Shown: positions 17,207 through 24,839 of the stretch, one piece after another | Position numbering within the stretch: position 1 is the first letter of the stretch | Layout of the letters: every line of letters begins with the position of its first letter | Origin: Pararhizobium qamdonense | GTDB lineage: Bacteria > Pseudomonadota > Alphaproteobacteria > Rhizobiales > Rhizobiaceae | Direction: 5' to 3' | DNA: 64,000 nt | Assembly: GCF_029277445.1 (NCBI RefSeq) | Contig: NZ_CP119566.1 | Location: 1,738,001-1,802,000, forward strand | Translations under genes and position numbers: made by a program | Notes under the pieces: model-generated | Seen by the model: the letters and a program-made list of their open reading frames with translations, nothing else | The model's database searches: none | Told to the model about the DNA's origin: nothing

Positions 17207-18349
17207 ATGGTGGATCTGCTGATTGTCGGCGGCGGCATCATGGGGCTCTGGGCGGCCGTCATGGCCGACCGGGCCGGGCTGAAAACGGTGCTTGTCGAGC
17301 GCGACCGGATCGGCGCGGGTGCCAGTGGCGGCGTGCTTGGCGCCTTGATGCCGTATATGCCGGACCGGTGGGACGTGAAAAAGCAGTTTCAGTTTGATGC
17401 GCTGGTCACACTCGAGCAGGAGATCGCGGGTCTTGAGGCGCAAACGGGGATGTCGGCCGGCTACCGCCGTTCGGGCCGGTTGATGCCTCTGCCCAAGCCG
17501 CATCTGCGCAAAATCGCCCTTCGCCATGAGCAGGATGCGCTGGTCAACTGGGCGCAGGCAGGAAAGCAGTTCTTCTGGCATGTCCAGGATGATCCGGCAG
17601 CGAAGGGGTGGCCGGAAAGCGAGGCCATGGCCAGCGGTCTGGTGTTCGATACCCTTGCCGCACGGGTCGATCCCCGCCGCTTCCTCCAGGTCTTGACGGC
17701 TTCGCTGCGGTTGTCCCCTCATGTGCGGATCGAGGAGGGGCAGGCACTTGCAGCGCTTGATCCGGTTGCCGGTCAGGCGACGTTTGCAGATGGCCGCTCG
17801 CTTGCCTTCGGCGCGTGCATTCTGGCGGCCGGCGCCGAGACGTTCCGGCATCTGGATGGGCTGGAGCAGCCACCTGTTTCCGGATCGAGCGGAACCGCCG
17901 TCAAGGGGCAGGCGGCCGTGTTGAAAGCCGATCTCGATCCCGCCTTGCCGGTCATTTTCATGGACGGCCTCTATATTGTGCCGCATGACAACGGGCTCGT
18001 TGCAGTCGGCAGCACCAGCGAAAACAGCTTTTCCGATCCGCTGTCAAACGACCATCTGCTCGATGATCTGCTTCATCGTGCGCGCGCGGTCGTTCCGTTG
18101 CTGGGAGGAGCGCCCGTGGTCGAACGCTGGGCCGGCTTGCGCCCCAAAGCGATCGGCCGAGACCCGATGACCGGCCGCCATCCGAATTATCCCCGCCTCT
18201 ACACCCTCACCGGCGGCTTCAAGATCAGCTTTGGGCTGGCGCACCGGCTGGCGGCAAGCGTCATTGCGGAAATGGCAGGACAGCCGGACGAATCATTGCC
18301 GGATTCGTTCCGATGCAGCAGCCACTTTTCCTTGTTGCGGGCGCCGTAA
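17207..18349 (+). CDS. FAD-dependent oxidoreductase (DAO family), possible MnmC2-like partner
   Basis: 380 residues of the D-amino-acid oxidase/glycine oxidase family. The dinucleotide motif LLIVGGGIMGLWAA is at residues 4-17, with the second FAD strand ending LVERDRIGAGASGG. The C-terminal DAO signature GLRPKAIGRDPMTGRHPNYPRLYTLTGGF is replaced here by position: about residues 310-338. It begins 38 bp from the divergent mnmD gene. The MnmC C-terminal domain is a DAO enzyme that removes carboxymethyl from cmnm5s2U, so a split MnmC is plausible, but a glycine/sarcosine-type oxidase is an alternative. Confidence 0.85.
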   Translation: MVDLLIVGGGIMGLWAAVMADRAGLKTVLVERDRIGAGASGGVLGALMPYMPDRWDVKKQFQFDALVTLEQEIAGLEAQTGMSAGYRRSGRLMPLPKPHLRKIALRHEQDALVNWAQAGKQFFWHVQDDPAAKGWPESEAMASGLVFDTLAARVDPRRFLQVLTASLRLSPHVRIEEGQALAALDPVAGQATFADGRSLAFGACILAAGAETFRHLDGLEQPPVSGSSGTAVKGQAAVLKADLDPALPVIFMDGLYIVPHDNGLVAVGSTSENSFSDPLSNDHLLDDLLHRARAVVPLLGGAPVVERWAGLRPKAIGRDPMTGRHPNYPRLYTLTGGFKISFGLAHRLAASVIAEMAGQPDESLPDSFRCSSHFSLLRAP

Positions 18350-18458
18350 AAGTGTCCGGGAACAGAAGCTGCAACGCCAAGGCTTCGCTCGGTGAGCAGG
18401 GCTCAGGCCGCTGACAAACCTGGAATCGGATTGTCTGGTGAGAGCGATACTCCACTCT

Positions 18459-18558
18459 CGCCCCTGTGGCGGGAATCCAGCGACCCGACGTCCGTCGGGT
18501 CAAAAGACTCGCTCAGCTCAAGTCCTTGAGCTGACTGGATCCCCACCAGGGTGGGGAT
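18459..18558. repeat. Rhizobial-type palindromic repeat element with three hairpins
   Basis: Three stems in 100 bp: GACCCGAC/GTCGGGTC (18482-18501) and CAGCTCAA/TTGAGCTG (18514-18533), both with the loop GTCC, and ATCCCCACC/GGTGGGGAT (18539-18558). GGAATCCAG (18472-18480) and CTGGATCCC (18535-18543) form an imperfect outer inverted repeat. The design resembles the short intergenic palindromic elements of Rhizobium and Agrobacterium. Confidence 0.75.
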
Positions 18559-18635
18559 GAAGGGAATTTGGCAACCCACCCAATTTACCAAGTGGCCTGC
18601 GGCACTGTCAGTAAACACCTTTGTCGGACAGCAAA

Positions 18636-18660
18636 AAGCCCTGCTCGGTGAGCAGGGCTT
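18636..18660 (-). terminator. Rho-independent terminator of the PRC-barrel gene
   Basis: AAGCCCTGCTC (18636-18646) pairs with GAGCAGGGCTT (18650-18660), loop GGT. On the minus strand the stem is followed by a T run (TTTTTGC), 23 bp after the PRC-barrel stop codon. Confidence 0.85.
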
Positions 18661-18682
18661 CACACATATTTGTCAGAAAAAA

Positions 18683-19072
18683 TTACATCCAGTACGGGGG
18701 CACGCCGTAATAGTCATAGACGCGGCGGCCGTTTTCCTTGTTCCAGTCATACTCATCGTCGCCATGATATTTCGGCGCGCTTTCGACCTGTTCGCGGGTG
18801 ATATCGGTGCGATAGCCGCCCAGGCTCTCGTCATAACTCAGCTTTTGCCACGGAAGCGGGTAGTGATCTTCGCCGATACCGAGGAAGCCGCCAAAGCCAA
18901 GCACCGCATAGGAGACGCGGCCGCTGCGCTTTTCCAGGATCACACGTTCGATCGTACCGATGTGTTTTCCATCCTGGCCATAAACGCGCGTGCCTTCGAC
19001 CTTGTCGCTCGCGATCAGGTCATGCGTTTCCTTGATGCTGGCATCCTTGAGAGTGCTGTCCTGGTAAGTCAT
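18683..19072 (-). CDS. PRC-barrel domain protein
   Basis: 129 residues from MTYQDSTLKD at 19072, chosen because GGAG lies 8 bases upstream. The PRC-barrel core spans residues about 15-85: THDLIASDKVEGTRVY, then KHIGTIERVILEKRSGRVSYAVL and the GGFLGIGEDHYPLPW strand. The C-terminal 40 residues are rich in Asp, Tyr and Glu and end VPPYWM. PRC barrels occur in RimM and photosynthetic reaction centre H subunits; small stand-alone versions in rhizobia have no assigned role and are often stress-associated. Monocistronic. Confidence 0.88.
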   Translation of the reverse strand: MTYQDSTLKDASIKETHDLIASDKVEGTRVYGQDGKHIGTIERVILEKRSGRVSYAVLGFGGFLGIGEDHYPLPWQKLSYDESLGGYRTDITREQVESAPKYHGDDEYDWNKENGRRVYDYYGVPPYWM

Positions 19073-19274
19073 GGTTCGTCTCCATTTTTTAATGCTACCG
19101 GTGAGATAACGGCGGAAAGGCCGGTTGGTTCCGCTTGTGAACCGCAGGTTGCGCATCCGATCACATTTTTGGGAAACCGTGTGCACGGCGGATTTCGCGC
19201 GCGACTATTCGTCATTGTGTCATGCAAATCACTTAACTCCCGCTTCCAGAACGAGTTTCACCGGAGCCGGGCCG

Positions 19275-20078
19275 ATGCGGTACGCCATCTATTTCACGCC
19301 GTCGATATACGATCCCCTGTCGGTTGCCGCCGCAAGCTGGCTTGGCCGCAACGTCTATTCCGGCGAAGCTCCGGAGGCGCCTTCAATTGCCGGTTTCAGC
19401 CGCCAGGAGCTGGCGTTTCATACGGCCGTGCCGCGCCGCTATGGGTTTCATGGAACGATCAAGGCGCCGTTCCGGCTGCATGATGAAACCAGCGAGCCGG
19501 TGTTGTTGAAATCGCTGATGCATTTTGCCAACACGATGAGCCCCTTTGAAATTCCGAAGATGGAAATCGCGCGGCTGGGCGAATTTTTCGGGCTTGCGCC
19601 GTCTTCCCCTTGCGAACAGATGAGCCATCTGGCCGCATCCGTCCTGCAGGCTTTCGATCAATTTCGCGCGCCCTTGAGCGATATAGAAATCGAGCGGCGG
19701 GACCCGGACCGGCTGACGGCACCGCAGTTTTCCAATCTTCACCGCTGGGGCTACCCCTATGTGATGGAGGAATTTCGCTTTCACATGATGTTGACGGGGC
19801 CGGTGAATTCCAATCTCAATGCCCGCTTCGAGACGGCATTGCGCGATTTCTTCGATCCCGTCATCGCCGAGCCGCTGAAAATTTCCAGCATTGCCCTGTT
19901 CATCGAGCCGGAGCCCGGTGCACCCTTGCGCGTGCATTCGCAGCATCCGCTCGGCAAGCTCTCGGCGCATCGGCCGGTGCCGAATGCAAAAGCCAGCGCC
20001 AATGCACTCGCCAGCGCATCGCGCATCGCCGAATCGAAAGCGGCGGTCGCCGCACGGCTGCTTCAGGCTAGCTGCTGA
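19275..20078 (+). CDS. DUF1045 family protein (2H phosphoesterase-like)
   Basis: 267 residues from MRYAIYFTPS, with GGAG at 19263-19266. It matches DUF1045 'phosphonate metabolism' proteins, related to the two-histidine (2H) phosphoesterase fold. The first histidine motif is RYGFHGTIKAPF near residue 60, and the second is EEFRFHMMLTGP near 175. In other genomes it is often in phn operons, but no phosphonate gene is nearby. It stands 124 bp before the allantoinase gene on the same strand, so it may head the purine operon. The C-terminal 40 residues are Ala/Ser-rich. Confidence 0.82.
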   Translation: MRYAIYFTPSIYDPLSVAAASWLGRNVYSGEAPEAPSIAGFSRQELAFHTAVPRRYGFHGTIKAPFRLHDETSEPVLLKSLMHFANTMSPFEIPKMEIARLGEFFGLAPSSPCEQMSHLAASVLQAFDQFRAPLSDIEIERRDPDRLTAPQFSNLHRWGYPYVMEEFRFHMMLTGPVNSNLNARFETALRDFFDPVIAEPLKISSIALFIEPEPGAPLRVHSQHPLGKLSAHRPVPNAKASANALASASRIAESKAAVAARLLQASC

Positions 20079-20202
20079 GCGGTCGATACCGGACTTCGTC
20101 CTGGCAGTCAGGTCTTCAAATCTGGGCACAAGCCGTTACCATTTTGACTTCGATTTTCCGGTTGCGGATGCTACCGTTCCGGCACATTCGAAGGGTGATT
20201 TG

Positions 20203-21132
20203 ATGACAGACCTTGCCTATCCACGAGATCTCGTCGGCTACGGCCGCAATCCGCCGCAGGTGCGCTGGCCGGGCGATGCGCGCATCGCGGTGCAGTTCGT
20301 GGTCAATTATGAAGAGGGCGGCGAGAGCTGCATTCTCGACAGCGACAAGGCGTCCGAATCGCTTCTGTCCGAGATCGTCGGCGCGCAGCCCTGGGCCGGA
20401 CAGCGCAATCTCAACATGGAATCGATCTACGAATATGGCGCGCGCGCCGGTTTCTGGCGGCTGTGGCGGATGTTTACCAGCCGCAATGTCGATGTCACCG
20501 TCTATGGCGTGACGCTTGCCATGGCACGCAATCCGGAAGCCGTTGCCGCCATGAAGGAGGCCGGCTGGGAAATCGCCAGCCACGGCTATCGCTGGCTGGA
20601 ATACAAGGATTTTTCTGAGGACGAAGAGCGCAAGCATATCCGCGATGCCGTGCGGCTGCATACCGAACTGACGGGTTCGCATCCGCTCGGCATGTATCAG
20701 GGCAAGCCCTCGGACAATACGTTGAAGCTTGTCATCGAAGAGGGGGGCTTTGTCTATTCCTCCGACAGCTATGCCGATGAGTTGCCCTATTGGGTGCCGG
20801 GCCTCACCAAGGACAAGCCGCACCTGATCATTCCCTATACGCTCGATGCCAACGACATGCGTTTTGCAACGCCGCAGGGGTTCAATTCCGGCGATCAGTT
20901 CTTTTCCTATCTGAAAGACACGTTCGACGTGCTCTATGCCGAGGGCAAGGATGGCAGCCCGAAGATGATGAATGTCGGCCTGCATTGCCGCCTTGTCGGC
21001 CGCCCCGGCCGGGCCGCAGCCCTTGCGCGTTTCCTCGATTACGTCCTCAGCCATGAAAAGGTCTGGACGCCCAAGCGCATCGATATCGCCCGGCACTGGC
21101 ATGAACATCACAAGCCGGAAGGTGGCCTGTGA
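20203..21132 (+). CDS. puuE: Allantoinase PuuE (polysaccharide-deacetylase fold)
   Basis: 309 residues from MTDLAYPRDLVGYG; an AAGGGTGA ribosome site precedes it, and the extra upstream frame overlaps the DUF1045 gene and is rejected. It is a NodB-fold, metal-independent-type allantoinase rather than an amidohydrolase: VVNYEEGGESC near residue 35, EIASHGYRWLEY near 125 and MYQGKPSDNTL near 165. It hydrolyses allantoin to allantoate in the cytoplasm. Its TGA overlaps the uraD start (GTGATG), so the two are translationally coupled. Confidence 0.93.
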   Translation: MTDLAYPRDLVGYGRNPPQVRWPGDARIAVQFVVNYEEGGESCILDSDKASESLLSEIVGAQPWAGQRNLNMESIYEYGARAGFWRLWRMFTSRNVDVTVYGVTLAMARNPEAVAAMKEAGWEIASHGYRWLEYKDFSEDEERKHIRDAVRLHTELTGSHPLGMYQGKPSDNTLKLVIEEGGFVYSSDSYADELPYWVPGLTKDKPHLIIPYTLDANDMRFATPQGFNSGDQFFSYLKDTFDVLYAEGKDGSPKMMNVGLHCRLVGRPGRAAALARFLDYVLSHEKVWTPKRIDIARHWHEHHKPEGGL

Positions 21133-21635
21133 TGGCGGCGCGGGATGAATTCGTTGCGCGGTTCGGCGGCGTGTTCGAGCATTCGCCCTGGGTAGCGGAG
21201 CGGGCTTTTGACGCGACCCTGGAGATTTCGCTGACGTCGGACGGCGTACATGAGGCGCTCGTTGCGGCATTCCGAGCGGCCTCGCATGCCGAGCGCCTTG
21301 CCGTTCTCCGGGCTCATCCGGATCTTGCCGGAAAACTGGCGATCGCCGGGGGGCTGACACAGGATTCCAAGGCGGAGCAGGCGGGTGCCGGGCTCGACCG
21401 CTTAAGCGCGACCGAGCATGCGCGGTTTACCGCGCTCAACACCGGCTATACGGAGAAGTTCGGTTTTCCTTTCATCATTGCGGTCAAGGGGCTGACCAAG
21501 GACGATATTCTTGCTGCCTTCGAAAGGCGGATTGACAATAGCCGGGAAGAGGAATTTGAAACGGCGGCAGCGCAGGTCGAAAAGATCGCGCTGTTGCGTT
21601 TGCGTTCACTGCTTCCGGGAGAAGACAATGCCTGA
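21132..21635 (+). CDS. uraD: 2-oxo-4-hydroxy-4-carboxy-5-ureidoimidazoline (OHCU) decarboxylase
   Basis: 167 residues. The catalytic histidine is in LRAHPDLAGKL (near residue 61), and the substrate-binding region TEKFGFPFIIAVKG is near 110-123. Both are diagnostic of OHCU decarboxylase, which makes S-allantoin from the product of 5-hydroxyisourate hydrolase. ATG 21132 overlaps the puuE stop; the GTG one codon earlier is less likely. It is in operon with puuE upstream and allA 36 bp downstream. Confidence 0.93.
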   Translation: MAARDEFVARFGGVFEHSPWVAERAFDATLEISLTSDGVHEALVAAFRAASHAERLAVLRAHPDLAGKLAIAGGLTQDSKAEQAGAGLDRLSATEHARFTALNTGYTEKFGFPFIIAVKGLTKDDILAAFERRIDNSREEEFETAAAQVEKIALLRLRSLLPGEDNA

Positions 21636-21671
21636 GACGATACCGCCATGCCATGCGGCAGCGGCGACCTG

Positions 21672-22169
21672 ATGCCACAGTTCCTGACGATCGAACCGCT
21701 GACGCAGGCGGCTTTTGCACCTTTCGGCACTGTTATAGAAGCTGATCCGGAAACGATGCGGCTGATCAACGGCGGCTCGACCGAGCGTTTTCATGCGCTG
21801 GGGCGCGCCGATGTCAGCGGCGAGGACGCCAGTGTGATCATCAATATTTTTCGCGGCCAGCCGCGCATCTTTCCCTATTCCGTGACGATGATGGAACGCC
21901 ATCCGCTGGGTTCGCAGAGCTTCTCGCCGCTGAGTGGCCGGGCATGGCTTGCGGTGGTTGCGCCGGATGAGGGCGGACAGCCGGGATTGCCGCGTGTTTT
22001 TCTGGCAACGGGCGCACAGGGCGTCAATTACGGCCGCAATGTCTGGCATCATCCGCTGATGGCCGTGGGCGCGGTGAGCGATTTCCTGGTTGTCGATCGC
22101 GACGGCCCGGGCAACAATCTGGAAGAGGTCTTTTACGACGCGCCTTTCGTCATCGCCAATCCCTTCTGA
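21672..22169 (+). CDS. allA: Ureidoglycolate lyase AllA
   Basis: 165 residues from [12 protein letters not shown]. Family segments: [10 protein letters not shown] near the start, [21 protein letters not shown] (central, metal/substrate strand) and [14 protein letters not shown] near residue 122. The enzyme splits ureidoglycolate to glyoxylate and urea, the last ring-carbon recovery step of allantoin use. The start has only a weak ribosome site, consistent with coupling to uraD. uraH follows 16 bp later. Confidence 0.92.
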   Translation: MPQFLTIEPLTQAAFAPFGTVIEADPETMRLINGGSTERFHALGRADVSGEDASVIINIFRGQPRIFPYSVTMMERHPLGSQSFSPLSGRAWLAVVAPDEGGQPGLPRVFLATGAQGVNYGRNVWHHPLMAVGAVSDFLVVDRDGPGNNLEEVFYDAPFVIANPF

Positions 22170-22185
22170 ACTGAACGAGGTTTTT

Positions 22186-22548
22186 ATGAGCACGTCCGGC
22201 CGCCTGACCACCCACGTCCTTGATACCGCGCTGGGCAAGCCGGCCAAGGGCTTAAAGATCGATCTCTTCCGCATCGAAGGCGGGGGCCGCCGCCTGCTGC
22301 GCACGGTCGAAACCAACAGCGATGGCCGCGTCGATGGGCCGATGCTGGAGGGCGACGCTTTCTTAGCCGGAACCTATGAGCTGCTGTTCCACGCCGGCGA
22401 TTATCTGAGGGCGACCGGCACCGGCCTTTCGGAACCCGCTTTCCTCGATCTCATTCCGCTCCGCTTCGGCATTGCCGATCAGACCAGCCACTATCATGTG
22501 CCGCTCCTCCTTTCGCCGTTCAGCTATTCGACCTATCGGGGGAGTTGA
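22186..22548 (+). CDS. uraH: 5-Hydroxyisourate hydrolase (transthyretin-like)
   Basis: 120 residues, the standard size for the tetrameric transthyretin-like hydrolase. The N-terminal [17 protein letters not shown] holds the first active-site histidine, [19 protein letters not shown] carries the second, and the protein ends with the hallmark YRGS. It opens 5-hydroxyisourate to OHCU, the substrate of the UraD encoded two genes upstream. Last gene of puuE-uraD-allA-uraH. A toxin-antitoxin promoter begins only 10 bp after its stop. Confidence 0.95.
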   Translation: MSTSGRLTTHVLDTALGKPAKGLKIDLFRIEGGGRRLLRTVETNSDGRVDGPMLEGDAFLAGTYELLFHAGDYLRATGTGLSEPAFLDLIPLRFGIADQTSHYHVPLLLSPFSYSTYRGS

Positions 22549-22557
22549 GCTGGAATC

Positions 22558-22596
22558 TTGACAAAACACGAGACTTGTACGACATATCGTACAAGT
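22558..22596 (+). promoter_or_regulatory. Promoter and palindromic operator of the yefM-yoeB module
   Basis: TTGACA at 22558-22563 fits -35. After 18 bases, ACATAT (22582-22587) fits -10. A perfect palindrome, ACTTGTACGA (22573-22582), CATA, TCGTACAAGT (22587-22596), covers the -10, so binding there would block transcription. Confidence 0.75.
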
Positions 22597-22618
22597 CCTT
22601 GTTGGGATGGAGATGCAC

Positions 22619-22903
22619 ATGCGCACGGTTATGTTTTCAAAAGCGAGAGACGAGCTGGCCAGCCTGCTGGATGAAGTGGCGAACGATCGAACAGCCGTCG
22701 AGATCATGCGGCGCGACAAGGCCTCGGCAATCCTCATCGATAAGCGAGAGTATGACGGTATGATGGAGACGCTTTATTTGCTGTCTACGCCAGCCAATGC
22801 AAAACGCCTGATGGAAGCCGTTGAGAATGTCGAGGCGGGCAAATACGAAGCCCACGACCTGATCGAACCGGGGGACCACGCGCCCTCCAAAGCATCGCGT
22901 TAA
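22619..22903 (+). CDS. Antitoxin, YefM/Phd family
   Basis: 94 residues from MRTVMFSKARDELASLLDEV, which is the YefM/Phd DNA-binding N-terminus; GGAG at 22609-22612 is 6 bases before ATG 22619. An in-frame ATG at 22607 is a less likely start. The middle has EIMRRDKASAILIDKREYDGMMETL, typical of YefM proteins that pair with YoeB. The C-terminal 35 residues should be disordered until bound to toxin. A palindromic operator overlaps the promoter directly upstream, consistent with autorepression. The toxin gene starts 6 bp after the stop. Confidence 0.9.
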   Translation: MRTVMFSKARDELASLLDEVANDRTAVEIMRRDKASAILIDKREYDGMMETLYLLSTPANAKRLMEAVENVEAGKYEAHDLIEPGDHAPSKASR

Positions 22904-22909
22904 CAGCCC

Positions 22910-23188
22910 GTGAGTTCCGGCACGTCACTCATGTGGGAAGCGGCTGGGTGGAGCGAGTATATTTTTTGGCAGGAGACCGATCCGAAAGTCGTCTTGCGTA
23001 TCAACGAACTCGTGAAGGATATGCTTCGCCACCCTTTTGAAGGCATTGGCAAGCCGGAGCCCTTGCGAAATCAACTCAAAGGCTATTGGTCGCGCCGCAT
23101 AACGCAAGAGCATCGTTTGGTCTATAAAGTCGAGGGACCAGCCGGCAAGCGCGTTTTGATCATCGTGCAGTGCAGGTCGCACTACTGA
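22910..23188 (+). CDS. Toxin, Txe/YoeB family mRNA interferase
   Basis: 92 residues from a GTG, or about 85 from ATG 22931 (MWEAAGWSEYIFWQ), which better matches the usual YoeB start. Catalytic residues of YoeB are recognisable: the Glu and Arg in NQLKGYWSRRITQEHRLVYKV and the terminal CRSHY. YoeB binds the ribosomal A site and cleaves mRNA at starts. The gene ends in TGA 23186-23188, immediately against the stop codon of the convergent lldD with no spacing. Confidence 0.9.
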   Translation: MSSGTSLMWEAAGWSEYIFWQETDPKVVLRINELVKDMLRHPFEGIGKPEPLRNQLKGYWSRRITQEHRLVYKVEGPAGKRVLIIVQCRSHY

Positions 23189-24325
23189 TCACTCCGCAAT
23201 CACATCCCGGTTGATATCGCGGATATCCCGTTTGCCGCAGAGCGCCATGGTGATGTCGAGTTCCTTGCGAATGATATCGAGCGCCGTCGTGACGCCGGCC
23301 TTGCCGCCGGCGCCGAGGCCGTAGAGGAAGGGGCGGCCGATATAGGTGCCCTTGGCGCCGAGCGCCACCGCCTTCAGCACATCCTGGCCGGAACGGATGC
23401 CGCCATCGACATGAACCTCGATCTGGTGGCCGACAGCATCGACGATTTTGGGCAGCATGCTGATCGAGGAAGGTGCGCCGTCGAGCTGGCGGCCGCCGTG
23501 ATTGGAAACGATGATCGCATCAGCGCCGGTGCGCGCCGCCATCCTGGCGTCTTCGACGTCGAGAATGCCCTTCAGGATCAGCGGCCCGCCCCACATCTTG
23601 CGAATCTCCTCGACATTTTCCCAGGAGAGCTGCGGATCGAACTGTTCGGCGGTCCAGGAGGAAAGGGAGGAGAGATCCGAGACGTTCTTGGCATGGCCAA
23701 CAATATTGCCGAAGCTGCGGCGCTGGGTCTTGAGCATCTGCAGGCACCAGAGCGGCCGTGTCGCCATCTGCCAGATATGTTTTGGCGTAAACTTGGGTGG
23801 GGCCGAAAGGCCATTGCGCAGGTCCTTGTGGCGCTGGCCAAGGATCTGCAGATCGAGCGTCAGGACCAGCGCCGAGCATTTGGCGGCCTTGGCGCGTTCG
23901 ATCAGGTTTTTCACGAATTCCCGGTCGCGCATGACATAGAGCTGGAACCAGAACGGCTTGCTGGTCACCGAGGCGACATCCTCGATCGAGCAGATGCTCA
24001 TCGTTGAGAGCGTGAAGGGAACGCCGAACTCCTCGGCTGCTTTTGCTGCCAGCATCTCGCCATCGGCGTGCTGCATGCCGGTCAATCCGGTCGGAGCCAA
24101 TGCGACAGGCATCGAGACTGTCTGACCGATCATCGTGCTTTCCAGCGAGCGGTTGGTCATATCGACCAGCACCCTTTGGCGCAGCTTCACCTTGCGGAAA
24201 TCCTCCTCGTTGGCGCGGTAGGTGCCCTCCGTCCAGGCGCCGCTATCGGCATAGTCGAAGAACATCTTCGGCACGCGGCGCTTGGCAATCGCCTTCAGGT
24301 CGCTGATTTCGAGGATTTTGGACAT
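23189..24325 (-). CDS. lldD: FMN-dependent L-lactate dehydrogenase (alpha-hydroxy-acid oxidase family)
   Basis: 378 residues from MSKILEISDLKAIAKRRVP. The TIM-barrel FMN motifs are present: FDYADSGAWTEGTYR, PVALAPTGLTGMQHADGE, FWFQLYVMRDRE, and the active-site SNHGGRQLDGAPSSI with the catalytic His-Gly-Gly, then VHVDGGIRSGQDVLKA. It oxidises L-lactate to pyruvate with electrons passed to the respiratory chain; other L-2-hydroxy acids are possible substrates. It lies isolated among purine genes, with a toxin gene abutting its 3' end and the decayed higBA locus behind it. Confidence 0.9.
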   Translation of the reverse strand: MSKILEISDLKAIAKRRVPKMFFDYADSGAWTEGTYRANEEDFRKVKLRQRVLVDMTNRSLESTMIGQTVSMPVALAPTGLTGMQHADGEMLAAKAAEEFGVPFTLSTMSICSIEDVASVTSKPFWFQLYVMRDREFVKNLIERAKAAKCSALVLTLDLQILGQRHKDLRNGLSAPPKFTPKHIWQMATRPLWCLQMLKTQRRSFGNIVGHAKNVSDLSSLSSWTAEQFDPQLSWENVEEIRKMWGGPLILKGILDVEDARMAARTGADAIIVSNHGGRQLDGAPSSISMLPKIVDAVGHQIEVHVDGGIRSGQDVLKAVALGAKGTYIGRPFLYGLGAGGKAGVTTALDIIRKELDITMALCGKRDIRDINRDVIAE

Positions 24326-24397
24326 GGCGCAGATTTCCAGCTCAAGGGATGGTCCGGCCATACCATGTTTTAGAAACCGATGTTAAGGGCAGAAATG

Positions 24398-24426
24398 ACA
24401 AGAGGTAAAATTATTTTACCTCTTGT
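24398..24426 (-). terminator. Terminator of the HigA-DUF1508 gene, 13-bp perfect stem
   Basis: ACAAGAGGTAAAA (24398-24410) and TTTTACCTCTTGT (24414-24426) with a 3-base loop. It starts 2 bp after the chimera's stop codon on the minus strand. Confidence 0.75.
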
Positions 24427-24428
24427 GC

Positions 24429-24839
24429 TCAGGCAGCAATGTCGATGATTTCCGAATGGGCTGCGTCCTGTTGCAAAAGCTTAATGGTGCGGATCGCATC
24501 GTCCTTTGTTGCGAACGTTTCGGAATGAAGTACGATCTCGGTTGCCCGCAGCAGGCGGAATGAGAAAAGCCCGGCTGGATCTTTCAAAATCTGAAATTTC
24601 AGCTGCGGTTCGACAGTCGTATGTCTGGCTTGATTCTGCTCCTCGTCGAAAGCCGCAATCGCTTCGGCACTCGGCTTGCCGATAGGAAAATGTTCGCGCT
24701 CATAGGCGTCTACCAGCGTCGCGATAACATCGAGCTGATCGCCCTGCGGTGTCCCCGAAGGCGCGCCCCAGAGTTCTGCGATGGAGTTCAGAGCCAGCTC
24801 ATAATCCTCTTTAGATCGAATAGGCTTTATCTCAATCAT
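24429..24839 (-). CDS. Chimeric HigA-like antitoxin: HigA N-terminal segment fused to DUF1508
   Basis: 136 residues from MIEIKPIRSK. Residues 1-66 match the N-terminal part of HigA antitoxins (YELALNSIAELWG, DQLDVIATLVDAYEREHFPI, and the AIAAFDEEQ that normally leads into the helix-turn-helix). The HTH that should follow is absent. Residues about 79-136 are instead a DUF1508/YegP-like unit (KFQILKDPAGLFSFRLL, ETFATKDDAIRTIKLLQ). The start overlaps the stop of the truncated higB (ATGATTGA). Without HTH it should not bind DNA as HigA does. The fusion is read from sequence; function is unknown. Confidence 0.75.
   Translation of the reverse strand: MIEIKPIRSKEDYELALNSIAELWGAPSGTPQGDQLDVIATLVDAYEREHFPIGKPSAEAIAAFDEEQNQARHTTVEPQLKFQILKDPAGLFSFRLLRATEIVLHSETFATKDDAIRTIKLLQQDAAHSEIIDIAA

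Larger units (their letters stand above)
18350..18682. other. Intergenic region with palindromic repeat and terminator
   Basis: 333 bp without a gene. It holds a three-hairpin palindromic repeat (18459-18558), a terminator (18636-18660) and a 17-base copy of the terminator's inner part at 18387-18403 (GCTCGGTGAGCAGGGCT). Confidence 0.6.
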
